Shown here piece by piece: positions 1 through 9,651 of a DNA stretch of 64,000 nt (position 1 is its first letter; each line of letters begins with the position of its first letter). This DNA is from Shewanella sp. MTB7 (GTDB taxonomy: Bacteria > Pseudomonadota > Gammaproteobacteria > Enterobacterales > Shewanellaceae): assembly GCF_027571385.1 (NCBI RefSeq), contig NZ_CP085636.1, positions 2,294,001-2,358,000 on the forward strand, read 5' to 3'. The position numbers and the translations under genes are program-made. The notes below the pieces were generated by a model. It was not told where the DNA came from. It saw only the letters and a program-made list of their open reading frames with translations, and did not search any database.

Positions 1-426
1 CCTCCTTCTGACCGTCAAACCCACACTAAAGCCATGATTGCGACAATTAAAAGTGGTTGCGTTGATATCATTACTCATCCTGGGAATCCTGCTTATCCGA
101 TAGATATTAATTTAGTCGCTCAAGCCGCCGCAACATATAATGTGGCATTGGAAATTAATAACTCTTCATTTTTAGCTTCGCGTAAGGGCAGTGAAGGGAA
201 CTGTTTAGCCATTGCTAGAGCCGTTCGAGATGCGGGTGGCTTACTGGTTATGGGCTCAGATTCTCATGTGTCATTTTCTCTGGGAGAGTTTGAACATGCC
301 ATCGATATTATTAATAAGGCTGAATTTCCCCATGAGAGATTACTGAATAGAAGCCCGAGGGCTTTGCTGTCATTTTTAGCCGATAGAGGACATAAGACGT
401 TAGCAGATTTTGCTGAACTAGAATGA
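1..426 (+). CDS. ycdX: PHP-domain phosphatase YcdX, C-terminal part (cut by window edge)
   Basis: The frame is open from base 1 to the TGA at 424-426, so the true start lies outside the window; the first ATG in frame, at 34, is internal. The visible 141 residues contain the metal-site signature DIITHPGNP and the later MGSDSHVSF stretch typical of polymerase-and-histidinol-phosphatase (PHP) hydrolases, which bind a metal cluster through His and Asp. YcdX is known as a zinc-dependent phosphatase needed for swarming in E. coli; its natural substrate is not settled. The assignment to YcdX rather than another PHP member rests on recalled similarity. The gene converges on the Wzi-type gene. Confidence 0.8.
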   Translation, partial: PPSDRQTHTKAMIATIKSGCVDIITHPGNPAYPIDINLVAQAAATYNVALEINNSSFLASRKGSEGNCLAIARAVRDAGGLLVMGSDSHVSFSLGEFEHAIDIINKAEFPHERLLNRSPRALLSFLADRGHKTLADFAELE

Positions 427-454
427 AGCCCTAGACTTTAATATCTAGGACTTC
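425..454. terminator. Hairpin between convergent genes
   Basis: Inverted repeat with arms 425-435 and 444-454 (10 of 11 pairs, the odd one G-U on one strand) around an 8-base AT-rich loop. It overlaps the ycdX stop codon and lies 10 bases from the end of the convergent gene. There is no long T tract, so a bidirectional terminator is plausible rather than proven. Confidence 0.45.
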
Positions 455-464
455 AATGTGTTAA

Positions 465-1931
465 CTAGAAACTTCTTTCCCAACCTGCGTAGATGGTGGT
501 ATCCCAATCGTTACCGCCACTGCTTATATACTGGCTGTAACCTAATGTACCACCGACTTTCAACGTACCTTCATAGAATGGGCGATGATAGCTGGTATCT
601 AACTGATAAACACGCTCGTACTCGTTAGGCGAAAGGGGGTTGCCACCTTCAGGGCTTCCGGTATCGGTTCCATCAGTATTAAGTCTTAACCAACGCAGTT
701 TATTGGTGATGTTTTGTCCGCCACCGAGTTGAGTTATCCCACCTATGACTAAGGTTGCTGAATCATTATCATAGGTACTACCTAGACTTTTACCATAATA
801 GCGATAACCGCTCTGGTAGAAACCATGTTCATACATGCAGTTATAAACATCAGAGTCGGCACCACAGGCTGCTCTAGTATCCGAATACTCGATAAAGACA
901 CGAGTATTTATATCAGCTAAAACAAAATCGATACCCCCCATATTAGAGGCGTTAATGAGTTTGTTTTTTCCATTGTGATAATCTTCGTGAATACGCTCGT
1001 AGTAAATACCGTAAGGAATGCCAAAGGCGGTATCTGACCAGCGGAAATCGTAACCTGCTAGCATGTTCTCTTGACCGTTTTCTATTTCACTTTCATTCAT
1101 GCCGCCATTAAATAATCCATCCCACCAATCTCCCAAACTGTTGCCATAACCTTCTCCGCCCCATTGCATGGTCCATGAAAAGCCGATTTCCAGTTGTGAG
1201 ATAGGACGCAGTGTACCGCGAGCTCCCCAGTGTTTAGTATCAGGTACATAACGGTCACTTTCCATTTCGCTAAAGCTGGTGGTAAAGGTCCATGGACCAA
1301 TCCAATTTAGCCAAGGGGTTTCGAAAGCTTGACTGTTATTACGGCTGAAAGTGATCCCTGGCATTGGTCGGGCATTGGTGGTCTGAATTAGTCCGGTATC
1401 CCAACTTGGTCCCCAGTATTTCTGTTGTGCCCCCGCGCTAACTATCCAGTTGCCAAGCATAACAGCGGCAAAGCTGTTATCTAAACGTGTACTGTTTCCA
1501 TCTATAGGATCGTAGTGATAACTTGCTGTAAGACGTCCACTATACCAGTCTTGGGTCACTTCAGCGCTGACGACTGTTTGAGCTTTGTCGCGATAATCTT
1601 GTCCAAAGCCAATAAAGCGAGTGGGATCTGAGGCTGCAGCCAGTTCAACTTTAGTGTTCACGCTACGGTGATCTTTGATGTAAGCAGCATTAACACGCTC
1701 GAATGCAGATATTTGGATAGTGCTGAACTTGGATTGATTGGCTTTGTCCATATCTTGCTTGATACCTATCCACATTAGTGGGTAGGTGGTGACTGGCTGT
1801 AATATGACTCCGGTATCTGAAAGCAATTGAATATCTGCTCGTAGCGCTAGATCGTTAGGTTCAACCCACCAAGCTGCCTGTAGGGAGCTAGAGCTTAAAA
1901 GTAATAATGCTGGTAATATTCTGATTTTCAT
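465..1931 (-). CDS. Capsule assembly Wzi family outer-membrane protein
   Basis: The 488-residue protein starts with a classical signal peptide (MKIRILPALLLLSSSSLQA, then AWW) and ends in an aromatic residue (WERSF), as outer-membrane beta-barrels do. It has repeated amphipathic strands and the overall pattern of the Wzi family (PF14052), whose founder anchors group 1 capsule to the cell surface. The start at 1931 is chosen because AAGGGAA precedes it and the signal peptide begins there; the frame extends 26 codons further upstream without a better start. No other capsule export genes lie nearby, although galU and galE (UDP-sugar supply) are 4-6 kb away. The polymer it would bind is unknown. 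Confidence 0.75.
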   Translation of the reverse strand: MKIRILPALLLLSSSSLQAAWWVEPNDLALRADIQLLSDTGVILQPVTTYPLMWIGIKQDMDKANQSKFSTIQISAFERVNAAYIKDHRSVNTKVELAAASDPTRFIGFGQDYRDKAQTVVSAEVTQDWYSGRLTASYHYDPIDGNSTRLDNSFAAVMLGNWIVSAGAQQKYWGPSWDTGLIQTTNARPMPGITFSRNNSQAFETPWLNWIGPWTFTTSFSEMESDRYVPDTKHWGARGTLRPISQLEIGFSWTMQWGGEGYGNSLGDWWDGLFNGGMNESEIENGQENMLAGYDFRWSDTAFGIPYGIYYERIHEDYHNGKNKLINASNMGGIDFVLADINTRVFIEYSDTRAACGADSDVYNCMYEHGFYQSGYRYYGKSLGSTYDNDSATLVIGGITQLGGGQNITNKLRWLRLNTDGTDTGSPEGGNPLSPNEYERVYQLDTSYHRPFYEGTLKVGGTLGYSQYISSGGNDWDTTIYAGWERSF

Positions 1932-2249
1932 AGTGTTCCCTTTTAATATTGCGAGCATTCTAGAACAAATGGAATCAATGGAAAAGATCCGAGTTATCTG
2001 ACGTAGCAAATAGTTACTCAGGTTGTGACTGTGTTGCCGTTTTGTTTTCTTTTGGTTTTTTTTGCTTGAAATGTTTGTTATTGGTCAGTTCTGACTTAAT
2101 TTCTTTTGCTATAAAGTGCTTATGTATTCAAATAGGGGATATTTATTATTGCAAATGGGTATAAGTGGAGTGAGGCAAACTCTCGCTACTTGAATCGATA
2201 ACTCATATATTGATTAACTTAAAAATATAATAAATGTGGAGCAGAACAT

Positions 2250-3140
2250 ATGTTGCGAATGGGTGTCGATCTTGGTGGAAGCAAAATTGAAATAGTTGCC
2301 TTAAATGATGAAGGAGATGAACTTTTCCGCAAACGTATTGCGACTCCACGAGAGTACCTAGCAACATTAGATGCCATAGAGGTTCTGGTGAATAAAACAG
2401 AGACTTTACTTGGTGAAATTGGGAGTGTTGGCGTCGGGATCCCTGGCGTCATTTCCCCCTATTCTGGTTTGGTTAAAAATGCTAATTCAACGTGGATTAA
2501 CGGTCATCCATTAGATATGGATCTTGGTGAACGCTTAGGACGTGAAGTGAGGGTCGCGAACGATGCTAATTGCTTTGCTGTTTCAGAGGCCACTGATGGA
2601 GCGGCTGCCGGTAAAGGGGTCGTATTTGGCGTGATCATCGGTACGGGGTGTGGTGCGGGCGTAGCGATTAATGGCAAGGTTCATAGCGGCGGTAATGGGA
2701 TAGGTGGTGAGTGGGGGCATAACCCTTTGCCTTGGATGAGAGCTGATGAATTCAATACCACCTCCTGTTTTTGCGGTAACAGAGATTGTATTGAGACGTT
2801 TGTTTCCGGTACGGGTTTTGTCAGAGATTACAGAGCCGCTGGGGGAGAGGCGGTCAGTGGCATTGAAATCGCAGCATTGGTTGAAACTGGAGATCGCACT
2901 GCTAAGGCTGCGTTTGAGCGATATATCGATAGGTTAGCGCGCTCACTGGCTCATGTGATCAATATCCTCGATCCTGATGTGATAGTTTTGGGAGGCGGCG
3001 TGTCTAACATTGAAACCATTTATCTCCTGTTACCTGATGTTTTGCCCAAATATGTACTGGGTGGCGAGTGTCGCACGCCAGTGCTACAGAATATGTACGG
3101 GGGATCTTCTGGTGTGAGAGGCGCTGCTTGGTTGTGGTAG
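2250..3140 (+). CDS. mak: Manno(fructo)kinase, ROK family
   Basis: A 296-residue ROK-family sugar kinase that phosphorylates fructose or mannose with ATP in the cytoplasm. The N-terminal phosphate-binding loop reads DLGGSK (residues 7-12). The NANSTW and [11 protein letters not shown] motifs of the catalytic region and the GTGCGAGV motif are present, and the ROK zinc site is visible as CFCGNRDC (about residues 172-179). The last residues, [11 protein letters not shown], match E. coli Mak closely. GGAG at 2238-2241 lies 8 bases before the ATG. It stands alone between divergently oriented wzi-like and co-directional elyC. A related glucokinase or N-acetylglucosamine kinase is the alternative. 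Confidence 0.85.
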   Translation: MLRMGVDLGGSKIEIVALNDEGDELFRKRIATPREYLATLDAIEVLVNKTETLLGEIGSVGVGIPGVISPYSGLVKNANSTWINGHPLDMDLGERLGREVRVANDANCFAVSEATDGAAAGKGVVFGVIIGTGCGAGVAINGKVHSGGNGIGGEWGHNPLPWMRADEFNTTSCFCGNRDCIETFVSGTGFVRDYRAAGGEAVSGIEIAALVETGDRTAKAAFERYIDRLARSLAHVINILDPDVIVLGGGVSNIETIYLLLPDVLPKYVLGGECRTPVLQNMYGGSSGVRGAAWLW

Positions 3141-3210
3141 CCTTGATAGCAAACAAGCACTTTGAGCTAGGGAGGGAAGTTGCTAGAATAGCCGCCGGAC
3201 TCTTAAATGG

Positions 3211-4008
3211 ATGTTGGACTCGATGTTTTGGTTAAAGAAAATACTTTCACAGTTGTTTATGCCTGTGCCCCTGATTGTGCTAATTCTGTTATTTGCTTTG
3301 GTGATCCTTCGAAATAGAAAATTAGTCCGCAGCATTCTATCTGTTGTTATTGTATTACTGGTTTTTTTAAGTAGCACACCTGGCAGTAATTTACTGAGTT
3401 CCCCCTTGGAAAGCGAGTATACGGTCAATAGTGATGCCATTCCTAAGGGCTGTTTAGTCATGGTACTAGGCAGTGGTCATGATGATTCAGTTTTAGGCAC
3501 GGCAATACAGAAATTATCTTCAACAGCGCTAACACGATTAAGTGAAGGGATCCGTCAATTTCATCTTGGCAGTGATTGTAAATTAGTGGTCAGCGGTTGG
3601 AGCGGGGTAGAGGGAGCACGATCTCATGCTGAAGTGATGGCAGAAGCGGCGGTTGAGTTAGGCGTTTCTAAAGATCGCATCATCACCTTCCCATTGGCAA
3701 GGGACACGATAGAGGAAGCAGAGTTTCTCAAGTGGGAGGTCGGAAATTATCCTTTTAGATTAGTGACCTCAGCGACTCATATGCCACGTTCTATGGCGAT
3801 ATTCCAAAATATGGGTTTGAATCCAGAGCCTGCCCCCACCGATTTCATGACTCGAAATGGTTATTGGTGGCAGTTGGATGCACATAACTTATGGTCATCA
3901 CAACGGGCCATTCATGAATATGTTGGTCGTCTTTGGTTTAGCCTCAAACATCAAAACGACAGTGTTATCATTGGCAAGGACCCTTCTCTTGCGAGAGAAA
4001 ATCGCTAA
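3211..4008 (+). CDS. elyC: Envelope biogenesis factor ElyC (DUF218 family)
   Basis: Inner-membrane protein of 265 residues with two N-terminal hydrophobic segments (about residues 10-33 and 39-56) and a soluble DUF218 domain (about 78-250). Conserved pieces include VLGSGHDDS, TRLSEGIRQF and LVTSATHMPRSMAIF, which parallel E. coli ElyC (YcbC), a factor required for peptidoglycan assembly at low temperature and linked to the lipid carrier undecaprenyl phosphate. Neither this ATG nor the one at 3223 has a strong ribosome-binding site, so the start is uncertain by four codons. The downstream gene begins 21 bases after the stop and may be cotranscribed. Confidence 0.8.
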   Translation: MLDSMFWLKKILSQLFMPVPLIVLILLFALVILRNRKLVRSILSVVIVLLVFLSSTPGSNLLSSPLESEYTVNSDAIPKGCLVMVLGSGHDDSVLGTAIQKLSSTALTRLSEGIRQFHLGSDCKLVVSGWSGVEGARSHAEVMAEAAVELGVSKDRIITFPLARDTIEEAEFLKWEVGNYPFRLVTSATHMPRSMAIFQNMGLNPEPAPTDFMTRNGYWWQLDAHNLWSSQRAIHEYVGRLWFSLKHQNDSVIIGKDPSLARENR

Positions 4009-4029
4009 CATTTATATTTAGGATTAGTT

Positions 4030-4713
4030 TTGAACATTGAAGTCATACAAGTGCGTTCGGGCGTTAAACGAAATGCCATCACATTAACTTGCTTAGGTTT
4101 TGTCGGTATCATTTTAAGTTTAGTATTGTTTCTCAGTTCGTCAGCCCTTTTTGGGCCAGGTCTATGTATTTTTACCTTAGGTATTATCTCTACGGTGCTT
4201 GGGATCTCAAAACAGATGGAGCCTGAAGTGAGTGTAACTTTATCTGCTGAAGGATTGAGTTACCATCATAGAAGAGGTAGCTTGCTTATTGAATGGGGGA
4301 ATATTCAACGTTTTGATAGCCCCAAAAGTCGAGATGGATTAGAGACTATTGAGCTGCCTTTTATTGGAATACGTTTGAAAAAAGTTAATCCAGTGTTGGA
4401 TATGATCCCCGGTCGACTTGCTACAGGGCTATTGACTGAGCAGCGGCCCTTGTTAATGTCTGCTGTGACTTTAGATGAAAGTCTAGAAGCGCTGGAAGAT
4501 TACCTAAATTCTGAGTTTACACCATTGTTGATTAATGGAGACCGATACAGAGGAGTACTTGCCATGTTTGGCCACCGATGTGAGATGCTCAATAGGAATC
4601 TAGGCTATCACCTGTATATTCCATTTGATTGCTTGGATAGAGAACCAAAAGAGTTTTTGCGCTTGTTGCGGAATTACCTAAAAGAGGTAAAAAAGCTTGA
4701 TCTAACAGACTGA
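4030..4713 (+). CDS. Conserved membrane protein, DUF2982-like, function unknown
   Basis: A 227-residue protein with two N-terminal transmembrane segments (about residues 18-36 and 41-58) followed by a soluble domain (65-227). The start is a TTG preceded by TTAGGA. The layout and the sequence around the WGNIQRFDSP stretch suggest the DUF2982 family found in Shewanella and Vibrio; this is recalled resemblance, not a search result. It follows elyC closely and so may be part of the same transcript. I do not know its function. Confidence 0.6.
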   Translation: MNIEVIQVRSGVKRNAITLTCLGFVGIILSLVLFLSSSALFGPGLCIFTLGIISTVLGISKQMEPEVSVTLSAEGLSYHHRRGSLLIEWGNIQRFDSPKSRDGLETIELPFIGIRLKKVNPVLDMIPGRLATGLLTEQRPLLMSAVTLDESLEALEDYLNSEFTPLLINGDRYRGVLAMFGHRCEMLNRNLGYHLYIPFDCLDREPKEFLRLLRNYLKEVKKLDLTD

Positions 4714-4766
4714 AACCGCTTGGGAATGAAATGTGATAATAAACGTCCACGTTTGACTGAACTAGG

Positions 4767-5201
4767 TTAATTGGATTGCAATTCGCCTTCGATGTCATCA
4801 TCCATTTTCTGCTCGAAGGTGTTTAATAAAGCTATCTCTTCTCTGACTCGCATACCTATAAACTGTCCACCTTCAAAAATCTCCATAGACTCGCAGGCAA
4901 CTTCGCCTTCTACAGTGCCGGTACTGGTGATGTTTAGCTTGTCGCATTTGAGCTTTCCTTTGAAATTGCCTGCAACTTTTAGTTCAGAACAGCTTAGTTC
5001 TCCATCAATATAGCCATCGACTTCAATGGTTATTTTACCCGCCGAACTTATTTTTCCATTAACTTCACCACCAATTAAAGCCTCTCCTGCAAAATGGCAT
5101 TCACCTGATAACTTTGTTCCTTGGGCTACAAAAGTTAACCCGGGGTTCGATCTCTTTTTTGCAAACATAAGCGTCTTAAATTGGCGTCTAGATGTAAACA
5201 T
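4767..5201 (-). CDS. Bactofilin family cytoskeletal protein
   Basis: A 144-residue protein whose core (about residues 25-125) is a run of short beta-strand repeats rich in Gly and Val (GECHFAGEALIGGEVNGKIS, then IDGELSCSELKVAGNFKGKL), the beta-helix signature of bactofilins (DUF583, PF04519), which polymerise without nucleotide at the membrane. Short disordered tails flank the core. AAGG in front of ATG 5201 supports this start over the internal ATG at 5168. No M23 peptidase partner gene, common beside bactofilins, is adjacent. Family is clear; cellular role here is not. Confidence 0.85.
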   Translation of the reverse strand: MFTSRRQFKTLMFAKKRSNPGLTFVAQGTKLSGECHFAGEALIGGEVNGKISSAGKITIEVDGYIDGELSCSELKVAGNFKGKLKCDKLNITSTGTVEGEVACESMEIFEGGQFIGMRVREEIALLNTFEQKMDDDIEGELQSN

Positions 5202-5263
5202 ATTAACCTTAAATTAACATTGGCGAAACCGTTAATTTGATGTTGTATTATGATTTGTTAGCT

Positions 5264-5755
5264 TTATAAAACTGTGGTCAAAGAGGTCATAAAGATAGCA
5301 TTGTTAGGGCAGGGAGCTACACATGCCCCACAACCTGTGCATGCGTCGAGGTTGATATCTGGTCTAGGAGCCTGACCTATTACTGGTCTGAAAGATATAG
5401 CGCTGGAGTCACAGGCATCTTTACAGCTTTGGCACCAGATCCCTTGATTAGCAAGGCAGGTATTATTGACCGTTGCAGTAAGTTGCCAAGCTTGATCTTC
5501 GGTGTCGTTGAAGATCGTTTCGGGGCAGACCTCTACACATTTTTTACAGAAGGTGCACTCATCATCTTTAAAGTCGACTTCTGGAAACCCCCCATCCCCC
5601 TTAATTATGATGTTGGTTTCACAAATTTGGATACATTTATCACATCGGCTACAGACATCAGTAAACTCGATATCATCGCGGCTCCAGGGCGGGCGTACAG
5701 CATTGTTTTTTTTCCGACTAAAAAGTCGTCTTCTACTTTGGTTGATGAGACTCAT
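5264..5755 (-). CDS. napF: Ferredoxin-type protein NapF
   Basis: A 163-residue cytoplasmic iron-sulfur protein with four cysteine clusters: CSRCDKCIQIC (about 35-45), CTFCKKCVEVC, a CLANQGIWCQSCKDAC group and CTGCGACVAPC near the C-terminus. The RRRLFSRK N-terminus and this spacing match NapF, which helps mature the periplasmic nitrate reductase catalytic subunit NapA. No napD, napA, napB, napC, napG or napH lies in the window, so the gene is separated from the reductase operon, or serves it from a distance. A paralogous NapF-like ferredoxin is the alternative. Confidence 0.85.
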   Translation of the reverse strand: MSLINQSRRRLFSRKKNNAVRPPWSRDDIEFTDVCSRCDKCIQICETNIIIKGDGGFPEVDFKDDECTFCKKCVEVCPETIFNDTEDQAWQLTATVNNTCLANQGIWCQSCKDACDSSAISFRPVIGQAPRPDINLDACTGCGACVAPCPNNAIFMTSLTTVL

Positions 5756-5904
5756 CTGACGTACTCTTGTGTAAATGTATAAGACTTTGAGCTAGCAAAC
5801 GTTTCGTTCAGGGAGCATTGCGCTAAGAAAAACAAAAATATAAATGCGAGGGCTTAATATTTAATACTTTTGCTTTTATCGCTGAGCTAACTCTGTCTAT
5901 TTTG
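5756..5904. other. Intergenic stretch between napF and galE, upstream of the 7-bp repeat
   Basis: AT-rich DNA with no open frame of note. It should hold the napF promoter, but no clear -35/-10 pair stands out. Confidence 0.4.
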
Positions 5905-5945
5905 CTAGAACCTAGAACCTAGAACCTAGAACCTAGAACCTAGAA
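5905..5945. repeat. Tandem repeat of CTAGAAC, 5.9 copies
   Basis: The 7-base unit CTAGAAC is repeated head to tail without a mismatch from 5905 to 5945, just beyond the end of galE. Further CTAG-containing pieces follow up to about 5990. Such short non-coding tandems mutate by slippage; no function is evident. Confidence 0.95.
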
Positions 5946-5980
5946 TCAGCTAGTCATCCAGCCTAGAAGCTACGAGTAAT

Positions 5981-7015
5981 CTAGCCTAGAATATTCATCT
6001 GTGAGCTCGTGTATCCATTTGGATTGGTCGATTGCCAATTCCAACTGCTGTTGGCCATATCTTCTAGCGTGTGAGTAGCTTGCCAACCTAACTCATTTCT
6101 AGCTTTTAATGGATCGGCATAACAGGCGGCAATATCACCGGGACGGCGAGCGACGACTTCATAGGGAATAGACTTTCCACAAGCTTTTTCAAATGCTTCA
6201 ACCATGTCGATAACACTATAGCCCACACCAGTACCCAGGTTATAGGTTACAAGACCAGATTGAGTATTGAGTTTATCTAAGGCTTTTAAGTGACCAATTG
6301 CGAGATCGACAACATGAATATAGTCGCGTACGCCAGTACCATCATGAGTGTTGTAATCATCACCAAAGACACTGAGCTTTTTTCTTTTTCCTACCGCAAC
6401 TTGTGCAATAAAGGGCATTAAGTTGTTTGGAATGTCGTTAGGATCTTCACCTATGCAGCCACTAGCGTGCGCGCCTACCGGGTTAAAGTAGCGTAATCTA
6501 GCGATATTCCAGCTCGGATCTGAGAGGTAAAGGTCTTGGAGAATGTTCTCGACCATCAACTTTGATTGACCATAAGGGTTCGTTGCCCCCGTCGGGAAGT
6601 CTTCAGTGATGGGCAAGCTTGCTGGATCACCATAGACCGTTGCTGAGGAGCTAAATACTAAGTTTTTGACATTATACTCAGCCATCACTTCGCATAAAAC
6701 CAACGTACCTGAGACATTGGTTTCATAATAGCGAAGCGGTTGCGCTACTGATTCACCTACTGCTTTTAGACCTGCAAAATGAATAACGGAATGGATAGCG
6801 TGATCAGTGAATACTTTCTGAAGAAAAGCTTTATTAAGCACATCACCTTGGTAAAAAATGACTGATTTTCCAGTGATACTTTCGACTCTGTGTAGGGATT
6901 CAATGCTTGAGTTAATCAAATTATCGATAATAACGACGTCCTGATTGGCATTGAGTAGCTCTACTACGGTATGACTGCCGATATAGCCGGCACCACCTGT
7001 GACTAAAATCGTCAT
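5981..7015 (-). CDS. galE: UDP-glucose 4-epimerase
   Basis: A 344-residue NAD-dependent short-chain dehydrogenase/reductase that interconverts UDP-glucose and UDP-galactose. The nucleotide-binding motif TGGAGYIG is at residues 6-13 and the catalytic tyrosine and lysine lie in NPYGQSK (about 147-153), with the SSSATVYGD stretch before it. Length equals the usual 338-345. It starts 2 bases after the galU stop, so galU-galE form a tight operon that makes UDP-glucose and then UDP-galactose for surface polysaccharide. The C-terminus runs a few residues longer than in E. coli. Confidence 0.95.
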   Translation of the reverse strand: MTILVTGGAGYIGSHTVVELLNANQDVVIIDNLINSSIESLHRVESITGKSVIFYQGDVLNKAFLQKVFTDHAIHSVIHFAGLKAVGESVAQPLRYYETNVSGTLVLCEVMAEYNVKNLVFSSSATVYGDPASLPITEDFPTGATNPYGQSKLMVENILQDLYLSDPSWNIARLRYFNPVGAHASGCIGEDPNDIPNNLMPFIAQVAVGKRKKLSVFGDDYNTHDGTGVRDYIHVVDLAIGHLKALDKLNTQSGLVTYNLGTGVGYSVIDMVEAFEKACGKSIPYEVVARRPGDIAACYADPLKARNELGWQATHTLEDMANSSWNWQSTNPNGYTSSQMNILG

Positions 7016-7017
7016 AT

Positions 7018-7935
7018 CTATTTATCCTTGTCGAATTCGTTAACTAGTTGCTTAAGATACTGCTTGAAATCGTTGCCGATCTCTTTATGACGAAGTGCAT
7101 GTTCTACATTGGCCTGCATATAGCCTTGTTTATTACCACAATCGTGGCTTTTTCCTTTCATGTAGTAGGCATTCACTGTTTGTTTTTCCATCAGCATGGC
7201 GATGGCATCGGTTAATTGGATCTCATCGCCTGCACCTGCTGGTGTCTTTGCTAATAAGGGCCAGATATCTGCTGGCAAAACATAGCGTCCGACAACCGCT
7301 AAGTTTGATGGGGCATCTTCTCTACTAGGCTTCTCAACCAATTGAGCAAGTGGAATCGACTCACCAGGTTGAAAGTCATGGCCATTCACATCGGCAATGC
7401 CGTATTGGTCTACTTGATCTTCAGGGATCCCTTCAACCATAATTTGGCCAGTTTCAGTTTGATTGTACAGCTTGACCATCTCGGCAAGGTTATCCTTGCG
7501 TAAATCGCAGCTGGCTTCATCAACTATAACATCGGGTAGAAGTACCGCAAAAGGTGCATCTCCAATTACAGATTTAGCACATAAAATAGCATGTCCTAAT
7601 CCTTTGGCTTGTGATTGACGAACACTTATTACAGTGACCCCTTTAGGGCAGATTGATTGGACTTCAGAGAGCAACTGACGTTTTACCCGTCGTTCAAGTT
7701 GAGCTTCCAGTTCAAAACTAGTATCAAAATGGTTCTCTATTGGGTTTTTACTGGCATGGGTCACGAGTACAATTTCGTTGATACCAGCACTAATAGCTTC
7801 ATTGACAACATATTGAATAAGCGGTTTATCAACGACTGGTAACATCTCTTTTGGGATAGCCTTCGTTGCTGGAAGCATCCTTGTTCCGAGTCCCGCGACG
7901 GGAATAACTGCTTTACTGATCTTATGTTGTTTCAT
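7018..7935 (-). CDS. galU: UTP-glucose-1-phosphate uridylyltransferase
   Basis: A 305-residue nucleotidyltransferase making UDP-glucose from UTP and glucose-1-phosphate. The signature [19 protein letters not shown] is at about residues 15-33, and [13 protein letters not shown] and [12 protein letters not shown] further along are characteristic of GalU. The start at 7935 is preferred over the ATG at 7953 because AAAGGA lies 5-6 bases upstream and the sequence begins as in other family members. First gene of the galU-galE operon; the 290 bases between it and divergent phhA hold both promoters. Confidence 0.95.
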   Translation of the reverse strand: MKQHKISKAVIPVAGLGTRMLPATKAIPKEMLPVVDKPLIQYVVNEAISAGINEIVLVTHASKNPIENHFDTSFELEAQLERRVKRQLLSEVQSICPKGVTVISVRQSQAKGLGHAILCAKSVIGDAPFAVLLPDVIVDEASCDLRKDNLAEMVKLYNQTETGQIMVEGIPEDQVDQYGIADVNGHDFQPGESIPLAQLVEKPSREDAPSNLAVVGRYVLPADIWPLLAKTPAGAGDEIQLTDAIAMLMEKQTVNAYYMKGKSHDCGNKQGYMQANVEHALRHKEIGNDFKQYLKQLVNEFDKDK

Positions 7936-8227
7936 TCTTATCCTTTCATGCACTTATAGCTCAATACCTCTATTTTAATAAACTGACACGGAAAAGCCAT
8001 ATTAATAGTGAACTTACCAAGGTATAGCGTTCATAATTTTTGTGGAAACAATTGATTACACTATAAGCATCTGTATATAAGTATATTTATGCAGTTCTCT
8101 TTTCTTGCGTAACTCTATCATTACATTTATAACGGTTAACTTGACTAGATAAAAAGTGTGGAGTGGTTAACAAAAAACGCACTTTGGTCAACTATGAAGA
8201 TGGGATCCATAACATGTATAGAGAAGA

Positions 8228-9025
8228 ATGAGTAAACAAACTGAGTATGTGGCTCGTTTGCCTGATGCAAATGGTCAGCTGCACTTTCCACAAAGTGAGC
8301 ATGAAATTTGGCAAGCGCTATACAAGCGACAGCAGGGTAACTTACCCCAATTTGCCTGTGTAGAATATCAATTAGGATTGAAAGAGTTAGGGTTATCGAA
8401 TGATAAGATCCCTCAGCTTTCTGATATCGATAAGATACTGTTAAATACCACAGGTTGGAGGACGGCAGCGGTACCAGCTCTTATCTCATTTGAGAAGTTT
8501 TTTGCGTTATTGGCAAACAAGGAATTTCCTGTTGCAACTTTTATTCGCAGCGAAGATGAGTTTGATTACTTACGTGAGCCGGATATTTTTCATGAAGTAT
8601 TTGGGCATTGCCCTTTATTGACTAACCCATCATTTGCCCATTTCTCACATATATATGGCCAGTTAGGTCTGGCTGCGAGCAAGCAAGATCGCGTCTTTCT
8701 AGCTAGGCTATATTGGTTCACTGTGGAATTTGGTTTGATCCGTAATAAAGATAATTCGTTACAGATCTATGGCGGTGGAATTTTAAGTTCCCCAGGTGAA
8801 ACACTTTATGTTATGGGGGATAAACCTGTGATTAAACCGTTTAATTTAGTGGATGTATTAAGAACTCCTTATCGTATCGATATTATGCAGCCCGTTTATT
8901 ACGCTATTGATAGTATTGAGTATCTTGATGAGATAGTTAACATGGATATTATGGGCGCCGTGGATGAAGCTAAGAAGCTGGGTTTATTTGACCCTCTTTT
9001 TGAGCCTAAATGCAAAGCCAGTTAA
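8228..9025 (+). CDS. phhA: Phenylalanine-4-hydroxylase
   Basis: A 265-residue monomeric bacterial phenylalanine hydroxylase that converts phenylalanine to tyrosine with tetrahydropterin, O2 and a non-haem iron. The iron ligands are visible as the two histidines of HEVFGHCPLL and the glutamate of WFTVEFGL. FIRSEDEFDYLREPDIFHE and the GGGILSSPGET motif complete the catalytic core. Length matches bacterial enzymes, with no regulatory ACT domain. It leads an operon with phhB, which recycles the pterin, and lies just upstream of tyrR. Confidence 0.96.
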   Translation: MSKQTEYVARLPDANGQLHFPQSEHEIWQALYKRQQGNLPQFACVEYQLGLKELGLSNDKIPQLSDIDKILLNTTGWRTAAVPALISFEKFFALLANKEFPVATFIRSEDEFDYLREPDIFHEVFGHCPLLTNPSFAHFSHIYGQLGLAASKQDRVFLARLYWFTVEFGLIRNKDNSLQIYGGGILSSPGETLYVMGDKPVIKPFNLVDVLRTPYRIDIMQPVYYAIDSIEYLDEIVNMDIMGAVDEAKKLGLFDPLFEPKCKAS

Positions 9026-9081
9026 CAACGTTATAACTAAAATGAATAGAAATAAAACAATCTAAATTGAAGGATAGATAG

Positions 9082-9420
9082 ATGACTAAATTAGCCGATA
9101 TGAAGTGTGAAGCCTGTCAGGCTGACGCTCCGAAAGTAACCGACAGCGAGTTGGCTGAATTGATACGTTTAATTCCTGATTGGGGAGTCGAAGTGCGTGA
9201 CGGGATTATGCAGTTAGAGCGTGTATATAAATTTAAGAATTTTAAGCTGGCTATGATATTTACCAATAAACTTGCTGAGCTAGCTGAAGAGGAATTTCAT
9301 CATCCGGGGATCTTGACGGAATGGGGCAAGGTCACTGTCACCTGGTGGTCACACTCCGTTAAGGGGCTACACCGTAATGATTTCATCATGGCATCCAAGA
9401 CTGACCAGTTACTTGATTAA
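9082..9420 (+). CDS. phhB: Pterin-4a-carbinolamine dehydratase
   Basis: A 112-residue protein that dehydrates 4a-hydroxytetrahydropterin produced by PhhA, so the cofactor can be reduced again. The active-site signature [18 protein letters not shown] (about residues 73-90) with the following [11 protein letters not shown] is diagnostic. GAAGGA precedes the ATG. It starts 56 bases after phhA in the same orientation and a hairpin terminator follows, so phhA-phhB is the transcription unit. Confidence 0.95.
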   Translation: MTKLADMKCEACQADAPKVTDSELAELIRLIPDWGVEVRDGIMQLERVYKFKNFKLAMIFTNKLAELAEEEFHHPGILTEWGKVTVTWWSHSVKGLHRNDFIMASKTDQLLD

Positions 9421-9439
9421 AGTTTAAATTATTTAGTAT

Positions 9440-9472
9440 CAGCAGGTTAACGTGTTTTCGCCTGCTGTTTTA
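9440..9472 (+). terminator. Rho-independent terminator after phhB
   Basis: Perfect 7-base inverted repeat CAGCAGG (9440-9446) and CCTGCTG (9461-9467) followed by TTTTAT. It separates phhAB from tyrR. Confidence 0.7.
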
Positions 9473-9651
9473 TCTCTTTGTTACACTTTGTACTGTAAAC
9501 AAGACTTGCCACACTAATCATAACCTTTTAACGTATAGGCGTCTGAGGTCTGTGATTATCTTTCGCAATAGTCCTATTGCGATTAACAATTATCAATAAC
9601 TCAGTATTCTCCCACGAAATAAATGTGTTTAATAAAGGGAAGTATACCAGT

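Noticed and set aside
9481..9501. TTACA...TGTAA inverted repeat between phhB and tyrR as a TyrR box
   Set aside because: The half-sites are in the opposite order to the known TyrR box and the spacing differs.
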